This document shows, piece after piece, positions 1 through 7,176 of a stretch of DNA of 48,630 nucleotides. Both the position numbers and the translations under genes were made by a program. How positions within the stretch are numbered: the stretch's first letter is position 1; the number at the start of each line of letters is the position of its first letter. Under the pieces are notes generated by a model. The model worked only from the letters and a program-made list of their open reading frames with translations, did not search any database and was not told the origin of the DNA. The DNA is from Nocardiopsis halotolerans DSM 44410 (GTDB taxonomy: Bacteria > Actinomycetota > Actinomycetes > Streptosporangiales > Streptosporangiaceae): NCBI RefSeq assembly GCF_000341065.1, contig NZ_ANAX01000260.1:1651-50280 (forward strand), in the 5' to 3' direction.

Positions 1-1118
1 ATCGCCCCGTCGGCGTCCGCCACCTCGATCCCCAGGGCCGTCACCGCGGCGTCGTCGCTCCAGGTGTGCCCCAACTGGGGGTCGGTGGCGTTGAGCAGGA
101 CGCGCGCGCCCCCGTTCTCCCACAGCTGCACCGGCTTGGAACGGTGGTCGCGGGTGTGGACGAACCCCAGGCCCCGGAGGGTGTCGCGCACCCGGTGCGC
201 CGTGTCCTCGGGCGCCGCGACCTCGGCGAACGCGTAGCCGAAGGGCCGGACGGGGGCGGGCAGGCGGGTGAGCTCCACCGCCGTACCGCCCCCGGAGGGC
301 TCCCTCCTCCGGGCGACCCCGTCCTCCAGCACCGCCAGGGAGCGCAGCGCGTCGGCGGCCGTGCGCCCGGGGTCCGACGCCCGGAACACGTCGTTGAACA
401 CCTCCAGGGACAGCGGCCCGGTGTACCCCGCGTCGAGCACGTGTCCGGTGAACCCCGTCAGGTCGAAGGACCCCTGGCCGGGGAAGCACCGGTGGTGGCG
501 GCTCCAGTGCAGGACGTCCATGGGCATCAGCGGCGCGTCCGCGAGCTGGAGGAAGAAGATCCTCTCGCCCGGGATGTCGCGGATGCCGGACGGGTCGTGT
601 CCTCGGGAGAGGATGTGGAAGCTGTCCAGGCACACCCCGAGCCCGGGGTGGTCGGCCTCCCGGACGATGCGCCAGGCGTGCCGGTAGTCGTCGACCCAGC
701 GCCCCCACGCCAGGGCCTCGTAGGCGATACGGACCCCGAACGGCTCCGCCGCCTCGGCCAGGCGGCGCAGCTGCGCCGCCGCGCGCGCGTCGTCCCCGGT
801 GGAGTCGGGGGACACGGTCGAGCACACCAGGAGCGTGTCCACGCCCAGTTCCACCATGAGGGCGAACTTGGCCTCCGCGCGCCGCAGGTTACGCTCCAGC
901 TGGGCCTCGTCCACCCCCTCGAAGTCGCGGAAGGGCTGGTAGAGGTCGATGGACAGGGACAGTGACTCGGCCAGGGCCCGGATCTCGCGGGGTGGTAGCG
1001 CCGATCCGACGAGGTCGTTCTCGAAGACCTCCACACCGTCGAACCCCGCCCGGGCGGCGGCTTCGAGTTTCTCCTCCAGGGTTCCGCTGAGTGACACGGT
1101 GGCTATGGAGCGCCGCAT
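1..1118 (-). CDS. 3-dehydroshikimate dehydratase fused to a 4-hydroxyphenylpyruvate-dioxygenase-like (VOC) domain, partial
   Basis: Partial gene: the start is at 1118 and the C-terminus runs off the left edge, leaving about 372 residues. Residues 1-270 form a xylose-isomerase-like TIM barrel. E134 (IAYE), D165 (CLD), Q191 (FFLQ) and E239 (SLEVFND) sit at the positions of the metal ligands of QuiC-type dehydroshikimate dehydratases as I recall them, and H168 follows. From about residue 283 a second region (FGYAFAEVA..., then ...LGHTWSDDAA) resembles the VOC/HPPD-like half of the two-domain QuiC enzymes. The expected reaction is 3-dehydroshikimate to protocatechuate, the entry to beta-ketoadipate catabolism. 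The gene lies 30 bases downstream of the TRAP substrate-binding gene on the same strand, so it probably shares that operon and acts on the imported compound. A plain sugar-phosphate isomerase is the alternative, but the fused VOC domain argues against it. Confidence 0.8.
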   Translation of the reverse strand, partial: MRRSIATVSLSGTLEEKLEAAARAGFDGVEVFENDLVGSALPPREIRALAESLSLSIDLYQPFRDFEGVDEAQLERNLRRAEAKFALMVELGVDTLLVCSTVSPDSTGDDARAAAQLRRLAEAAEPFGVRIAYEALAWGRWVDDYRHAWRIVREADHPGLGVCLDSFHILSRGHDPSGIRDIPGERIFFLQLADAPLMPMDVLHWSRHHRCFPGQGSFDLTGFTGHVLDAGYTGPLSLEVFNDVFRASDPGRTAADALRSLAVLEDGVARRREPSGGGTAVELTRLPAPVRPFGYAFAEVAAPEDTAHRVRDTLRGLGFVHTRDHRSKPVQLWENGGARVLLNATDPQLGHTWSDDAAVTALGIEVADADGA

Positions 1119-1148
1119 ACGTCGTGTTCCCCCTCTCGTTCCTCGCGC

Positions 1149-2156
1149 CTACTCGGTCTCCTGGCCGCTCTCCTGGAAGGACTCGTAGAGCGCGAGCCGC
1201 TCCCCCTCCAGGTTCCGCGCGAAGTGGTCCCGAGCCTGGGAGCGGAACGCCTCGACGTCCACGTCGTCGACGATCTCGATGGCGTCCTCGGCGCGCCACT
1301 CCTCCAGGATCCGCCGCTCGGCCTCCTCGACGCAGGCGCGGTTCTCCGCGCGGACCTCGCTCACGGCCTCCTGGAGCACCTGCTGCTGCTCCTCGGTCAG
1401 CGCGTTCCAGGTCTGGCCCGAGACCACGATCATCTGCGAGCCGACCTGGTGCCCGGTGAGGCTGATGTGCGACTGGACCTCGACGAAGTTGTCGCCCTCG
1501 ATGGTCGGGACCGGGTTCTCCTGGCCGTCGACGGTGCCCTGCTGGAGGGCGAGGTAGACCTCCTCGAAGGCCACGGTGGTCGGCTCGGCGCCCAGCGCGG
1601 CGGCGTTGGCCAGGTAGATGGGCGAGTCCGGGAAGCGCATGCGCAGGCCCTCCAGGTCCTCGGGCCGCCGGATGGGCTGGTTGGCGGTGAAGTGGCGGTC
1701 GCCGAAGTACCAGACGTCCAGGATCCTGGCGCCGGTGGCCTCCTCGAAGCCGTCCCTGAGCTCCTGGGAGCGCTCGGAGTCGAAGTAGGAGAACAGCTGG
1801 TCGACGTCCTGGAAGGCGTAGGCGGCGTCCAGCACGCCGATCGGCTCGTAGGAGGCCCCGAGCGCCGCCGAGCCCTGCACGTCCATGTCGATGTCGCCCG
1901 ACATCACCGAGGCGAAGGTCTCGGTGTTGTCGCCGAGCTGGCTGTTGGGGAAGGTCTCGACGGTGAAGCCCGCGTCCGCCTCGTTCACGCGTTCGGCGAC
2001 CATGTTGATGCCGCAGCGGGTGTGCGGGTGGTCCTCGGGATAGCTGTTGGAGAAGGTCAGGGTGGTCGCGTCGTCGGAGCCGCCGCCGGTGCCGCAGGCG
2101 GTCAGGGCGAGCGCGGCGGCGGGGATCAGGGCCGTCCAACGGGTGGGGGTGCGCAT
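1149..2156 (-). CDS. dctP: TRAP transporter substrate-binding lipoprotein, DctP family
   Basis: A 335-residue periplasmic-type receptor that captures an organic acid (usually a carboxylate) for the DctQM permease. The N-terminus has a positively charged start, a hydrophobic stretch and the lipobox LTACG, so it should be a membrane-anchored lipoprotein. The mature part shows the family hallmarks: LTFSNSYPEDHPH near the start, GLRMRFPDSPIYL with the conserved arginine that normally pairs with the ligand carboxylate, and AFEEVYLALQQGTVDGQEN. I chose the ATG at 2156 because a purine-rich ribosome site (AGAAGGAAG) lies just upstream and the signal peptide starts cleanly there; a longer frame would add 23 unlikely residues. 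It is the last TRAP gene of the operon and precedes the dehydroshikimate dehydratase, so a quinate/shikimate-type or aromatic acid ligand is an inference. Confidence 0.93.
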   Translation of the reverse strand: MRTPTRWTALIPAAALALTACGTGGGSDDATTLTFSNSYPEDHPHTRCGINMVAERVNEADAGFTVETFPNSQLGDNTETFASVMSGDIDMDVQGSAALGASYEPIGVLDAAYAFQDVDQLFSYFDSERSQELRDGFEEATGARILDVWYFGDRHFTANQPIRRPEDLEGLRMRFPDSPIYLANAAALGAEPTTVAFEEVYLALQQGTVDGQENPVPTIEGDNFVEVQSHISLTGHQVGSQMIVVSGQTWNALTEEQQQVLQEAVSEVRAENRACVEEAERRILEEWRAEDAIEIVDDVDVEAFRSQARDHFARNLEGERLALYESFQESGQETE

Positions 2157-2221
2157 GGGGACTTCCTTCTGGTGTGAGGGGGCGTCGGGGACGTGCGGGT
2201 CGGTCGGAGTGCGCGGGGGTG

Positions 2222-3496
2222 TCACAGGTCCAGGAGCCCGGGCAGGAACAGGACCAGGTCGGGCGCCAGCGTCAGCAGGAGCAGGACCACCACCAGCGGG
2301 ACGAGGAAGGGCGCGGTGCCGCGGAACACCTCGTGCATGGGTGTGCGGGTCGCCGACCCCAGCACGAACAGCACGCCGCCGATCGGGGGAGTGAGCAGGC
2401 CGATCATCAGGCTGATGATGGTGACGATCCCGAAGTGGACCGGGTCGACCCCCACCTGGACGGCGACCGGCAGCAGCACCGGGACCGTGATGACCAGCGC
2501 GGCGATCGGTTCGAGCACCGTTCCGATGAGGAGCAGGACCAGGGACGTCAGCAGCATGAGGAGCGCCGGGTCGTCGGTGAGGCCCAGCAGGAGGGACGCG
2601 ACCTGCTGGGGCACCTGCTCACGGGCGAGTACCCAGCCCAGGAGTCCGGACGCGGCGAGGATGATGGTGATGGAGGCGGCCGTGGTGGCGGTCTCCACAC
2701 CGATGCGCCACAGGGTGCGCGGGTTCAGGGTGCGGTAGCACAGACCCAGGAACAGGACGTAGGCGACGCCGACCGCCGCGGCCTCGGTGGGGGTGAACAG
2801 ACCGCTGAGGATGCCGCCGAGCAGGATGACGGGGGCGCCCAGCGGACCCAGCGCGCGCAGTGCCGCGGTGCGCAGTTCGCCCGGCCGCGCGCGCTCGCCC
2901 GCGAGCTCGGGCCTGTTACGCGTCCACAGGAACACCGCCAGGACCAGCCCGCCCGCCAGCAGGAGCGCGGGGACCACCGCCGCGGCGAACAGTCCGGCCG
3001 TGGAGACCGCGGCCACGGAGGCGTACACGATCGCCGGGATGCTGGGCGGCATGATGGGGCTGATCAGGCTGGTGGACGCGGTCAGGCCCAGGGTGAAGCG
3101 TCGCGGGTAGCCCGCCCTGTTCATCGCCGGGACCATCATCTTGCCCATGCCCGCGACGTCGGCCAGGGCCGACCCGCTGATCCAGGAGAAGCCGACGCTC
3201 ACGCCGATGTTGACGTAGCCGAGGCCGCCGCGCACGCGGCCCATCAGCACCCGGGCGAAGCCGAACAGCCGGTCGGCGATCCCCGCGTGGTTGGCGACGA
3301 CCCCGAGCAGGATGAACAGCGGGACCGCCAGGAGGGGGAAGCTGTTGACCTCCTCGGCCGCCGTGCGCAGACTCAGTCCGGTGGACTGCCCGCCGACGGC
3401 CATGTAGGTCAGGCACGGGCCCAGGATCGCGAAGGCGATGGGCACCCGCAGGACCAGCAGGACGAGGATGCCGAGGACGACCAGGAGCGCGCTCAT
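2222..3496 (-). CDS. dctM: TRAP transporter large permease, DctM family
   Basis: A 424-residue, highly hydrophobic protein with about 12 predicted membrane spans, the usual length for DctM. It begins MSALLVVLGILVLLVL and contains PLLAVPLFILLG and ISGSALADVAGMGKMMVPAM, typical of the ion-coupled transport subunit. It moves the substrate delivered by DctP across the membrane using a sodium or proton gradient. Its start overlaps the dctQ stop by four bases (ATGA), which shows translational coupling. dctP follows after a 65-base gap. Confidence 0.95.
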   Translation of the reverse strand: MSALLVVLGILVLLVLRVPIAFAILGPCLTYMAVGGQSTGLSLRTAAEEVNSFPLLAVPLFILLGVVANHAGIADRLFGFARVLMGRVRGGLGYVNIGVSVGFSWISGSALADVAGMGKMMVPAMNRAGYPRRFTLGLTASTSLISPIMPPSIPAIVYASVAAVSTAGLFAAAVVPALLLAGGLVLAVFLWTRNRPELAGERARPGELRTAALRALGPLGAPVILLGGILSGLFTPTEAAAVGVAYVLFLGLCYRTLNPRTLWRIGVETATTAASITIILAASGLLGWVLAREQVPQQVASLLLGLTDDPALLMLLTSLVLLLIGTVLEPIAALVITVPVLLPVAVQVGVDPVHFGIVTIISLMIGLLTPPIGGVLFVLGSATRTPMHEVFRGTAPFLVPLVVVLLLLTLAPDLVLFLPGLLDL

Positions 3497-4032
3497 CGGG
3501 CGGCCTCCCCGGAGTCGGCGGTGCGGCCCTCACGCCGCGGGGGCCCGGGGACGAGGACGGCGTTGGCCAGCGCACGCAGCGACATGAGGGTCAGGCCGAC
3601 GAGCGGGATCACGTAGGTCCAGGACACGGGGATCCGCAGGGCCGGTGTGGACTGGGGCGATCCGCCGAAGACGAGTTCGACGGCCTCCAGTACGCACATC
3701 ACACCCACCGCGGCGACCACGAGGTTGGCCGCGCTCCACACCACGCGCAGCGCGCGGCCGTCGAGTACGAAGTCCACCACCTTGAGGGTGATGTGCTCGT
3801 CGCGCCCCAGGAGGTGGCCGACCAGGGAGAACGTCAACCAGACCAGGCCGAGGCGCGCGAGTTCGCCGGTCCAGACCCAGCCGCCCGCGGGCAGGTGACG
3901 CTGGGTGGCCTGGGTGAGCATGAGGACGAGGATCAGCGCGAGCAGCGCGACTCCGGTGACCAGTTCGGCGGTCTCCAGCCACCGCACCGGTGCGGGGCGG
4001 GGTGGTCGGGGGGACGGGGGGCTCTCTGCCAT
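3493..4032 (-). CDS. dctQ: TRAP transporter small permease, DctQ family
   Basis: A membrane protein of about 179 residues with four predicted spans, matching DctQ in size and topology. Visible features are ETAELVTGVALLALILVLMLTQ, then WTGELARLGLVWLTF (the DctQ-typical W-x-E-E/L-A-R segment), GRDEHITLKVVDFVL and a final TYVIPLVGLTLMSLRAL span. It forms the membrane complex with DctM. Two starts are possible: ATG at 4032, about ten bases after a GGAG, and GTG at 4047. I prefer 4032. It is the first gene of the dctQ-dctM-dctP-dehydratase operon and is divergent from the LacI gene at 4184. Confidence 0.88.
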   Translation of the reverse strand: MAESPPSPRPPRPAPVRWLETAELVTGVALLALILVLMLTQATQRHLPAGGWVWTGELARLGLVWLTFSLVGHLLGRDEHITLKVVDFVLDGRALRVVWSAANLVVAAVGVMCVLEAVELVFGGSPQSTPALRIPVSWTYVIPLVGLTLMSLRALANAVLVPGPPRREGRTADSGEAAR

Positions 4033-4137
4033 CCGGGCGGGCTCCACTCAACGATCAGGGGGTGTCGGTGCAGGTCAGGGGGCGTGATGGGGTCACGCGG
4101 AAGACGTGATGTGAACCCTAGGTTTGCCGTTCTCGCG

Positions 4138-4165
4138 ATGGCAAGCGATTGCCAAAAGTTGCCAT
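4138..4165. promoter_or_regulatory. LacI-type operator palindrome between dctQ and the LacI gene
   Basis: The sequence ATGGCAAGCGATTGCCAA (4138-4155) is a near-perfect palindrome centred on CG, the classic form of LacI-family operators. A second inverted half-site, TTGCCAT (4159-4165), pairs perfectly with ATGGCAA at 4138-4144. A further TTGCC lies at 4124-4128. The site is in the divergent promoter region, 19 bases before the LacI gene and about 100 bases before dctQ. Autoregulation and control of the TRAP operon by the neighbouring repressor is inferred. Confidence 0.75.
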
Positions 4166-4183
4166 ACCGCGTAGAAGGGCTCC

Positions 4184-5185
4184 ATGACCTCTCCGAAGCG
4201 CACCACCATCTACGACGTGGCGCGGGAGGCGGGTGTGGCCGCCTCGACCGTCTCGCGGACCCTGCGCAACCCGCGCCGCGTCAACGCCGCCACGCGCGAG
4301 CACGTCCTCGCCGTCGCCGAGCGCCTCGGCTACCGGCCCAGCCCCCTGGCGACCGCGTTGCAGTCCGGTCGGACCGCGACCGTGGCGATGCTGGTGCCCG
4401 ACATCACCAACCCGCACTTCTTCGGTACCATCCGGGGCGCCGAGCGCCGCGCCTCCGCGGCGGGGATCACCTTCATCCTCAGCGACACGGAGGAGTCCGC
4501 CGACAACGAGCTCACCAAGATCGAGCACCTGGCGCGCTCGGTGGACGGGTTCATCCTCGCCGCCAGCCGCATGTCCGACGAGCGGATCCTGGAGCTGGCC
4601 GAGGAGCACAACCTGGCCCTGGTCAACCGCGAGGTGCGGGGCCTGCCCAGCGCCGTGGTCGACACCAGTGTCGGCAGCCGCCAGATCGTGGAGCACCTCG
4701 CCTCACTGGGGCACCGGTCGCTGGTCTACCTGTCGGGTCCGCACCAGTCCTGGTTGGCCGGGGAGCGGTGGGATTCGCTCCGCGACGGCGCCGAGCGGCA
4801 CGGGATCCGGGCCGTGCGCCTGGGCCCCTTCCCTCCCCGTCTGGTCGGCGGCGGAGCCGCGGCCGACGCCGTCCTGGTCACGGGGGCCACCGCCGTCGTG
4901 GCGCACAACGACCTGTTGGCGATCGGGGTCCTGCGCCGCCTGGCCGAACGGGGCGTGGACGTGCCCCGGCGGATCAGCGTGGTGGGCTACGACGACATCT
5001 TCGGGGCGGACTTCTGCGTGCCCTCGCTCACCACCCTGGCCGGGCCCCAGGACCAGGCGGGCCGCGCGGCCGTGGAGCTGCTGCTGGAGAACAGGTCGCG
5101 CTCGACCGCCCGCACGCCCGACCGGCGGGTCATGCTCCCCTCGCACCTGGTCATCCGCGAGTCCACGGGGCAGGCCCCCGAATGA
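4184..5185 (+). CDS. LacI-family transcriptional regulator
   Basis: A 333-residue repressor of standard LacI/GalR length. Residues 7-55 hold the helix-turn-helix and hinge: TIYDVAREAGVAASTVSRTLRN followed by VNAATREHVLAVAERLGYRPSPLA. The rest is a periplasmic-binding-protein-like effector domain with VAMLVPDITNPHFF, VVDTSVGSRQIVEHLASLGHRSLVYLSG and RISVVGYDDI. It should bind the palindrome at 4138-4155 and respond to the substrate or a metabolite of the divergent TRAP operon. The effector cannot be read from the sequence. Confidence 0.93.
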   Translation: MTSPKRTTIYDVAREAGVAASTVSRTLRNPRRVNAATREHVLAVAERLGYRPSPLATALQSGRTATVAMLVPDITNPHFFGTIRGAERRASAAGITFILSDTEESADNELTKIEHLARSVDGFILAASRMSDERILELAEEHNLALVNREVRGLPSAVVDTSVGSRQIVEHLASLGHRSLVYLSGPHQSWLAGERWDSLRDGAERHGIRAVRLGPFPPRLVGGGAAADAVLVTGATAVVAHNDLLAIGVLRRLAERGVDVPRRISVVGYDDIFGADFCVPSLTTLAGPQDQAGRAAVELLLENRSRSTARTPDRRVMLPSHLVIRESTGQAPE

Positions 5186-5221
5186 GGGAGCGGTCGGTTG
5201 CGCCCGGAACCTCGCCAAGGA

Positions 5222-5232
5222 TTGTTCAACAA
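5222..5232. promoter_or_regulatory. GntR/FadR-type operator-like palindrome, distal copy
   Basis: TTGTTCAACAA is a perfect 11-base palindrome that fits the TNGT-N3-ACNA pattern of FadR/GntR operators. A near copy lies at 5449-5459 just before the GntR gene. The two are 227 bases apart in an otherwise featureless 294-base intergenic stretch (5186-5479), in which I see no convincing small gene. Confidence 0.55.
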
Positions 5233-5448
5233 GGGTCAATGGAGAAGCGTCGACCTTTCTCATGAGTGGTGCCAGTGGGCTCACCGGATGTGTCGCCGGT
5301 GTGACACGGGAGGTCTGGACTGCGCTGATCCCGTACCCATGGCGAGTCTCCGCGCTCCAACCCCGCTCTGGGCGCAGGATCACGGCGAGTGGGTGCGGCC
5401 GGTGGTCCCTGACGGTCGCCGTGCTGATGGGAGATGTCTGCGCCTTGA

Positions 5449-5459
5449 TTGTTGAACAG
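5449..5459. promoter_or_regulatory. GntR/FadR-type operator-like site, promoter-proximal copy
   Basis: TTGTTGAACAG matches the distal copy at 5222-5232 in 9 of 11 bases and keeps the TNGT-N3-AC core. It ends 20 bases before the chosen start of the GntR gene, where an autoregulatory site would be expected. Confidence 0.6.
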
Positions 5460-5479
5460 TTGCAGCTTAGGGTGTGCGC

Positions 5480-6214
5480 ATGCTGCGTGACGGAAGCGGC
5501 TCCACGGAGGAGCTGAGTACGACCGGTCGGGTGGCGGACGTGCTGCGCGAACGCATCGTCGAGGGCGCCCTGCCACCCGGGACGGCGCTGCGCGAGGTGG
5601 CGGTCGCCGCCGAGCTGGAGGTCTCGCGCAACACCCTGCGCGAGGCCCTGCGGTCGCTGGCCTCCGAGGGCCTGGTCGTCCAGACGCCGAACAGGGGCGT
5701 GTCCGTCAGGGCGCTCACCGCCGCCGAGGTGCGCGACATCTACCGCACCCGTCGGGTCCTGGAGACGCAGGCTGCCACGGAGAGTGCCGTGGCGGACGAG
5801 GCGCACTTCACCGCCATGGCGGACGCGGTCGCCGCCAAGGAGCGGGCCGAGCGGGCACGGCGCTGGACGGAGGCGGGCACCGCGAGCCTGCACTTCCACC
5901 AGGCGCTGGTCGCGGTCCTGGGCAGCCACCGGATCGACGAGTTCTTCCGGACGCTGCTCGCCCAGCTGCGACTGGCGTGGGCGGCCTCCCGCGACGAGGA
6001 ACGGTTCCAACGGGGCTGGGCCGCCCGAGACCGTGAGCTGTTCGAGCTGCTGCGGCGGGGACACCGCACGCAGAGCGTGGGGGTGCTCCTGGTCTACCTG
6101 GAGGACTCCGAACGGCAGGTGCTCGACGGACTCCGCCAGGCGCGCGGCGCACCACCCGACGACCGCAGTGAGAGGAACGCGCGGGGCCGGTCCCCGCGCG
6201 CCGACGCCACGTGA
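5480..6214 (+). CDS. GntR-family regulator, FadR (FCD) subfamily
   Basis: A 244-residue regulator. The N-terminal winged helix (about residues 12-75) has the GntR pattern VADVLRERIVEGALPPGTALRE, then SRNTLREALRSLASEGLVVQTPNRGVSV. The C-terminal all-helical FCD domain includes VRDIYRTRRVLETQAA, LHFHQALVAVLGSHRI and the conserved arginine-rich helices. The ATG at 5480 is preferred over the GTG at 5474 because the AGGG ribosome site has proper spacing only to the ATG. Two operator-like palindromes lie upstream. The DUF1989 gene follows after 8 bases, so the two are probably co-transcribed and the regulator may control it. The ligand is unknown, probably a small carboxylate. Confidence 0.9.
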   Translation: MLRDGSGSTEELSTTGRVADVLRERIVEGALPPGTALREVAVAAELEVSRNTLREALRSLASEGLVVQTPNRGVSVRALTAAEVRDIYRTRRVLETQAATESAVADEAHFTAMADAVAAKERAERARRWTEAGTASLHFHQALVAVLGSHRIDEFFRTLLAQLRLAWAASRDEERFQRGWAARDRELFELLRRGHRTQSVGVLLVYLEDSERQVLDGLRQARGAPPDDRSERNARGRSPRADAT

Positions 6215-6222
6215 GGAGCGGG

Positions 6223-7092
6223 ATGAGTCCAGTCACCACCTCGTACCAGCCCACCAGGGACGGCATCCTCGATGTCGACGTGCCCTTCTACGACCGGCTC
6301 GCCGGGGACACCGACGGTCGGGAGCTCGTCGAACGCTTCGTGATCCCGATCCGTTCCGGTCGCGCCTGGGAGGTGCCCGCGGGACACCTGTGCCGGGTGA
6401 TCACCCCGGAGGGGGCCCAGGCCGGGGACTTCAACGTCTGGAACCGCCACAATCCCCGGGAACGCCTGTGGGCGGCGCGCACGCGCCAGCTCCAGGGCGC
6501 GCACGTGACCCGCCACGACCGGCTGTGGTCGACCCTGCCCTACCTGCGCCCGCTGTTGACGATCACGAACGACTCCCTGGAGTGGTACGGCGTGGACGAG
6601 GACGGGGCGCGGGTACACGACCTGCTCGGATCCCGTTGCGACCCCTACGTCAACCGCATCCTCACCGGTGAGGACTTCGACTTCCACTGCCACTCGAACC
6701 TGACCCGGGCGGTGCTGCCCTACGGCCTCACCGAGTTCGACGTGCACGACGTGCTCAACCTCTTCACGGTCACCGGCCTGGACGGGGACGACCGGTACTA
6801 CATGAAGCCCTCGCCCGCCCGGGCCGGGGACTTCGTCGAGTTCTTCGCCGAGCAGGACCTGCTGTGCGCGTTGTCGACCTGCCCGGCGGGCGACCTCTCC
6901 GTTCCGTTCTGGGGTCCCGACGCCCGTGATCCCGTCGACGTGTGCCGACCGCTGGCCGTGGAGGTCCACCGTCCGGCCCCGGAGCTGACCGAGGGCTGGA
7001 GCACGCCGCACACCGCCCCGTACCGGGGGATGCACGGCATGACGCCGCCGTCCTGGTCCGACCGGCAGGCCTCACGCGACGGGGAGGGGTGA
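6223..7092 (+). CDS. DUF1989 family protein (urea-carboxylase-associated type)
   Basis: A 289-residue protein whose central part is a DUF1989 domain: AGHLCRVITPEGAQAGDFNVWN, then FHCHSNLTRAVLPYGL, VHDVLNLFTVTGL and PSPARAGDFVEFFAEQDLLCALSTCPAGD. Members occur beside urea carboxylase, amidases or aminomethyl-transfer genes, but no precise reaction is agreed for this subgroup. The ATG at 6223 is preferred over a GTG at 6211 because GAGGAG lies just before it. It follows the GntR regulator with a short gap. No urea carboxylase or allophanate hydrolase is present here, so a role in urea degradation is not supported. Confidence 0.85.
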   Translation: MSPVTTSYQPTRDGILDVDVPFYDRLAGDTDGRELVERFVIPIRSGRAWEVPAGHLCRVITPEGAQAGDFNVWNRHNPRERLWAARTRQLQGAHVTRHDRLWSTLPYLRPLLTITNDSLEWYGVDEDGARVHDLLGSRCDPYVNRILTGEDFDFHCHSNLTRAVLPYGLTEFDVHDVLNLFTVTGLDGDDRYYMKPSPARAGDFVEFFAEQDLLCALSTCPAGDLSVPFWGPDARDPVDVCRPLAVEVHRPAPELTEGWSTPHTAPYRGMHGMTPPSWSDRQASRDGEG

Positions 7093-7105
7093 CGCCCCTC
7101 CTCCC

Positions 7106-7139
7106 ACGCGTCCCGGTGCCTCTGGGCACCGGGACGCGT
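7106..7139. terminator. Strong hairpin between convergent genes (bidirectional terminator)
   Basis: ACGCGTCCCGGTGCC (7106-7120) pairs perfectly with 7125-7139 across the four-base loop TCTG. It lies between the end of the DUF1989 gene (+) and the end of the antiporter gene (-), so it can serve both. Confidence 0.85.
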
Positions 7140-7176
7140 TCCGAACCCGGAGGTACCGAAGGCGCGCGGACCCGGA

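Noticed and set aside
6223-7092. Assigning the DUF1989 gene to urea degradation
   Set aside because: No urea carboxylase, allophanate hydrolase or urea transporter genes are nearby.
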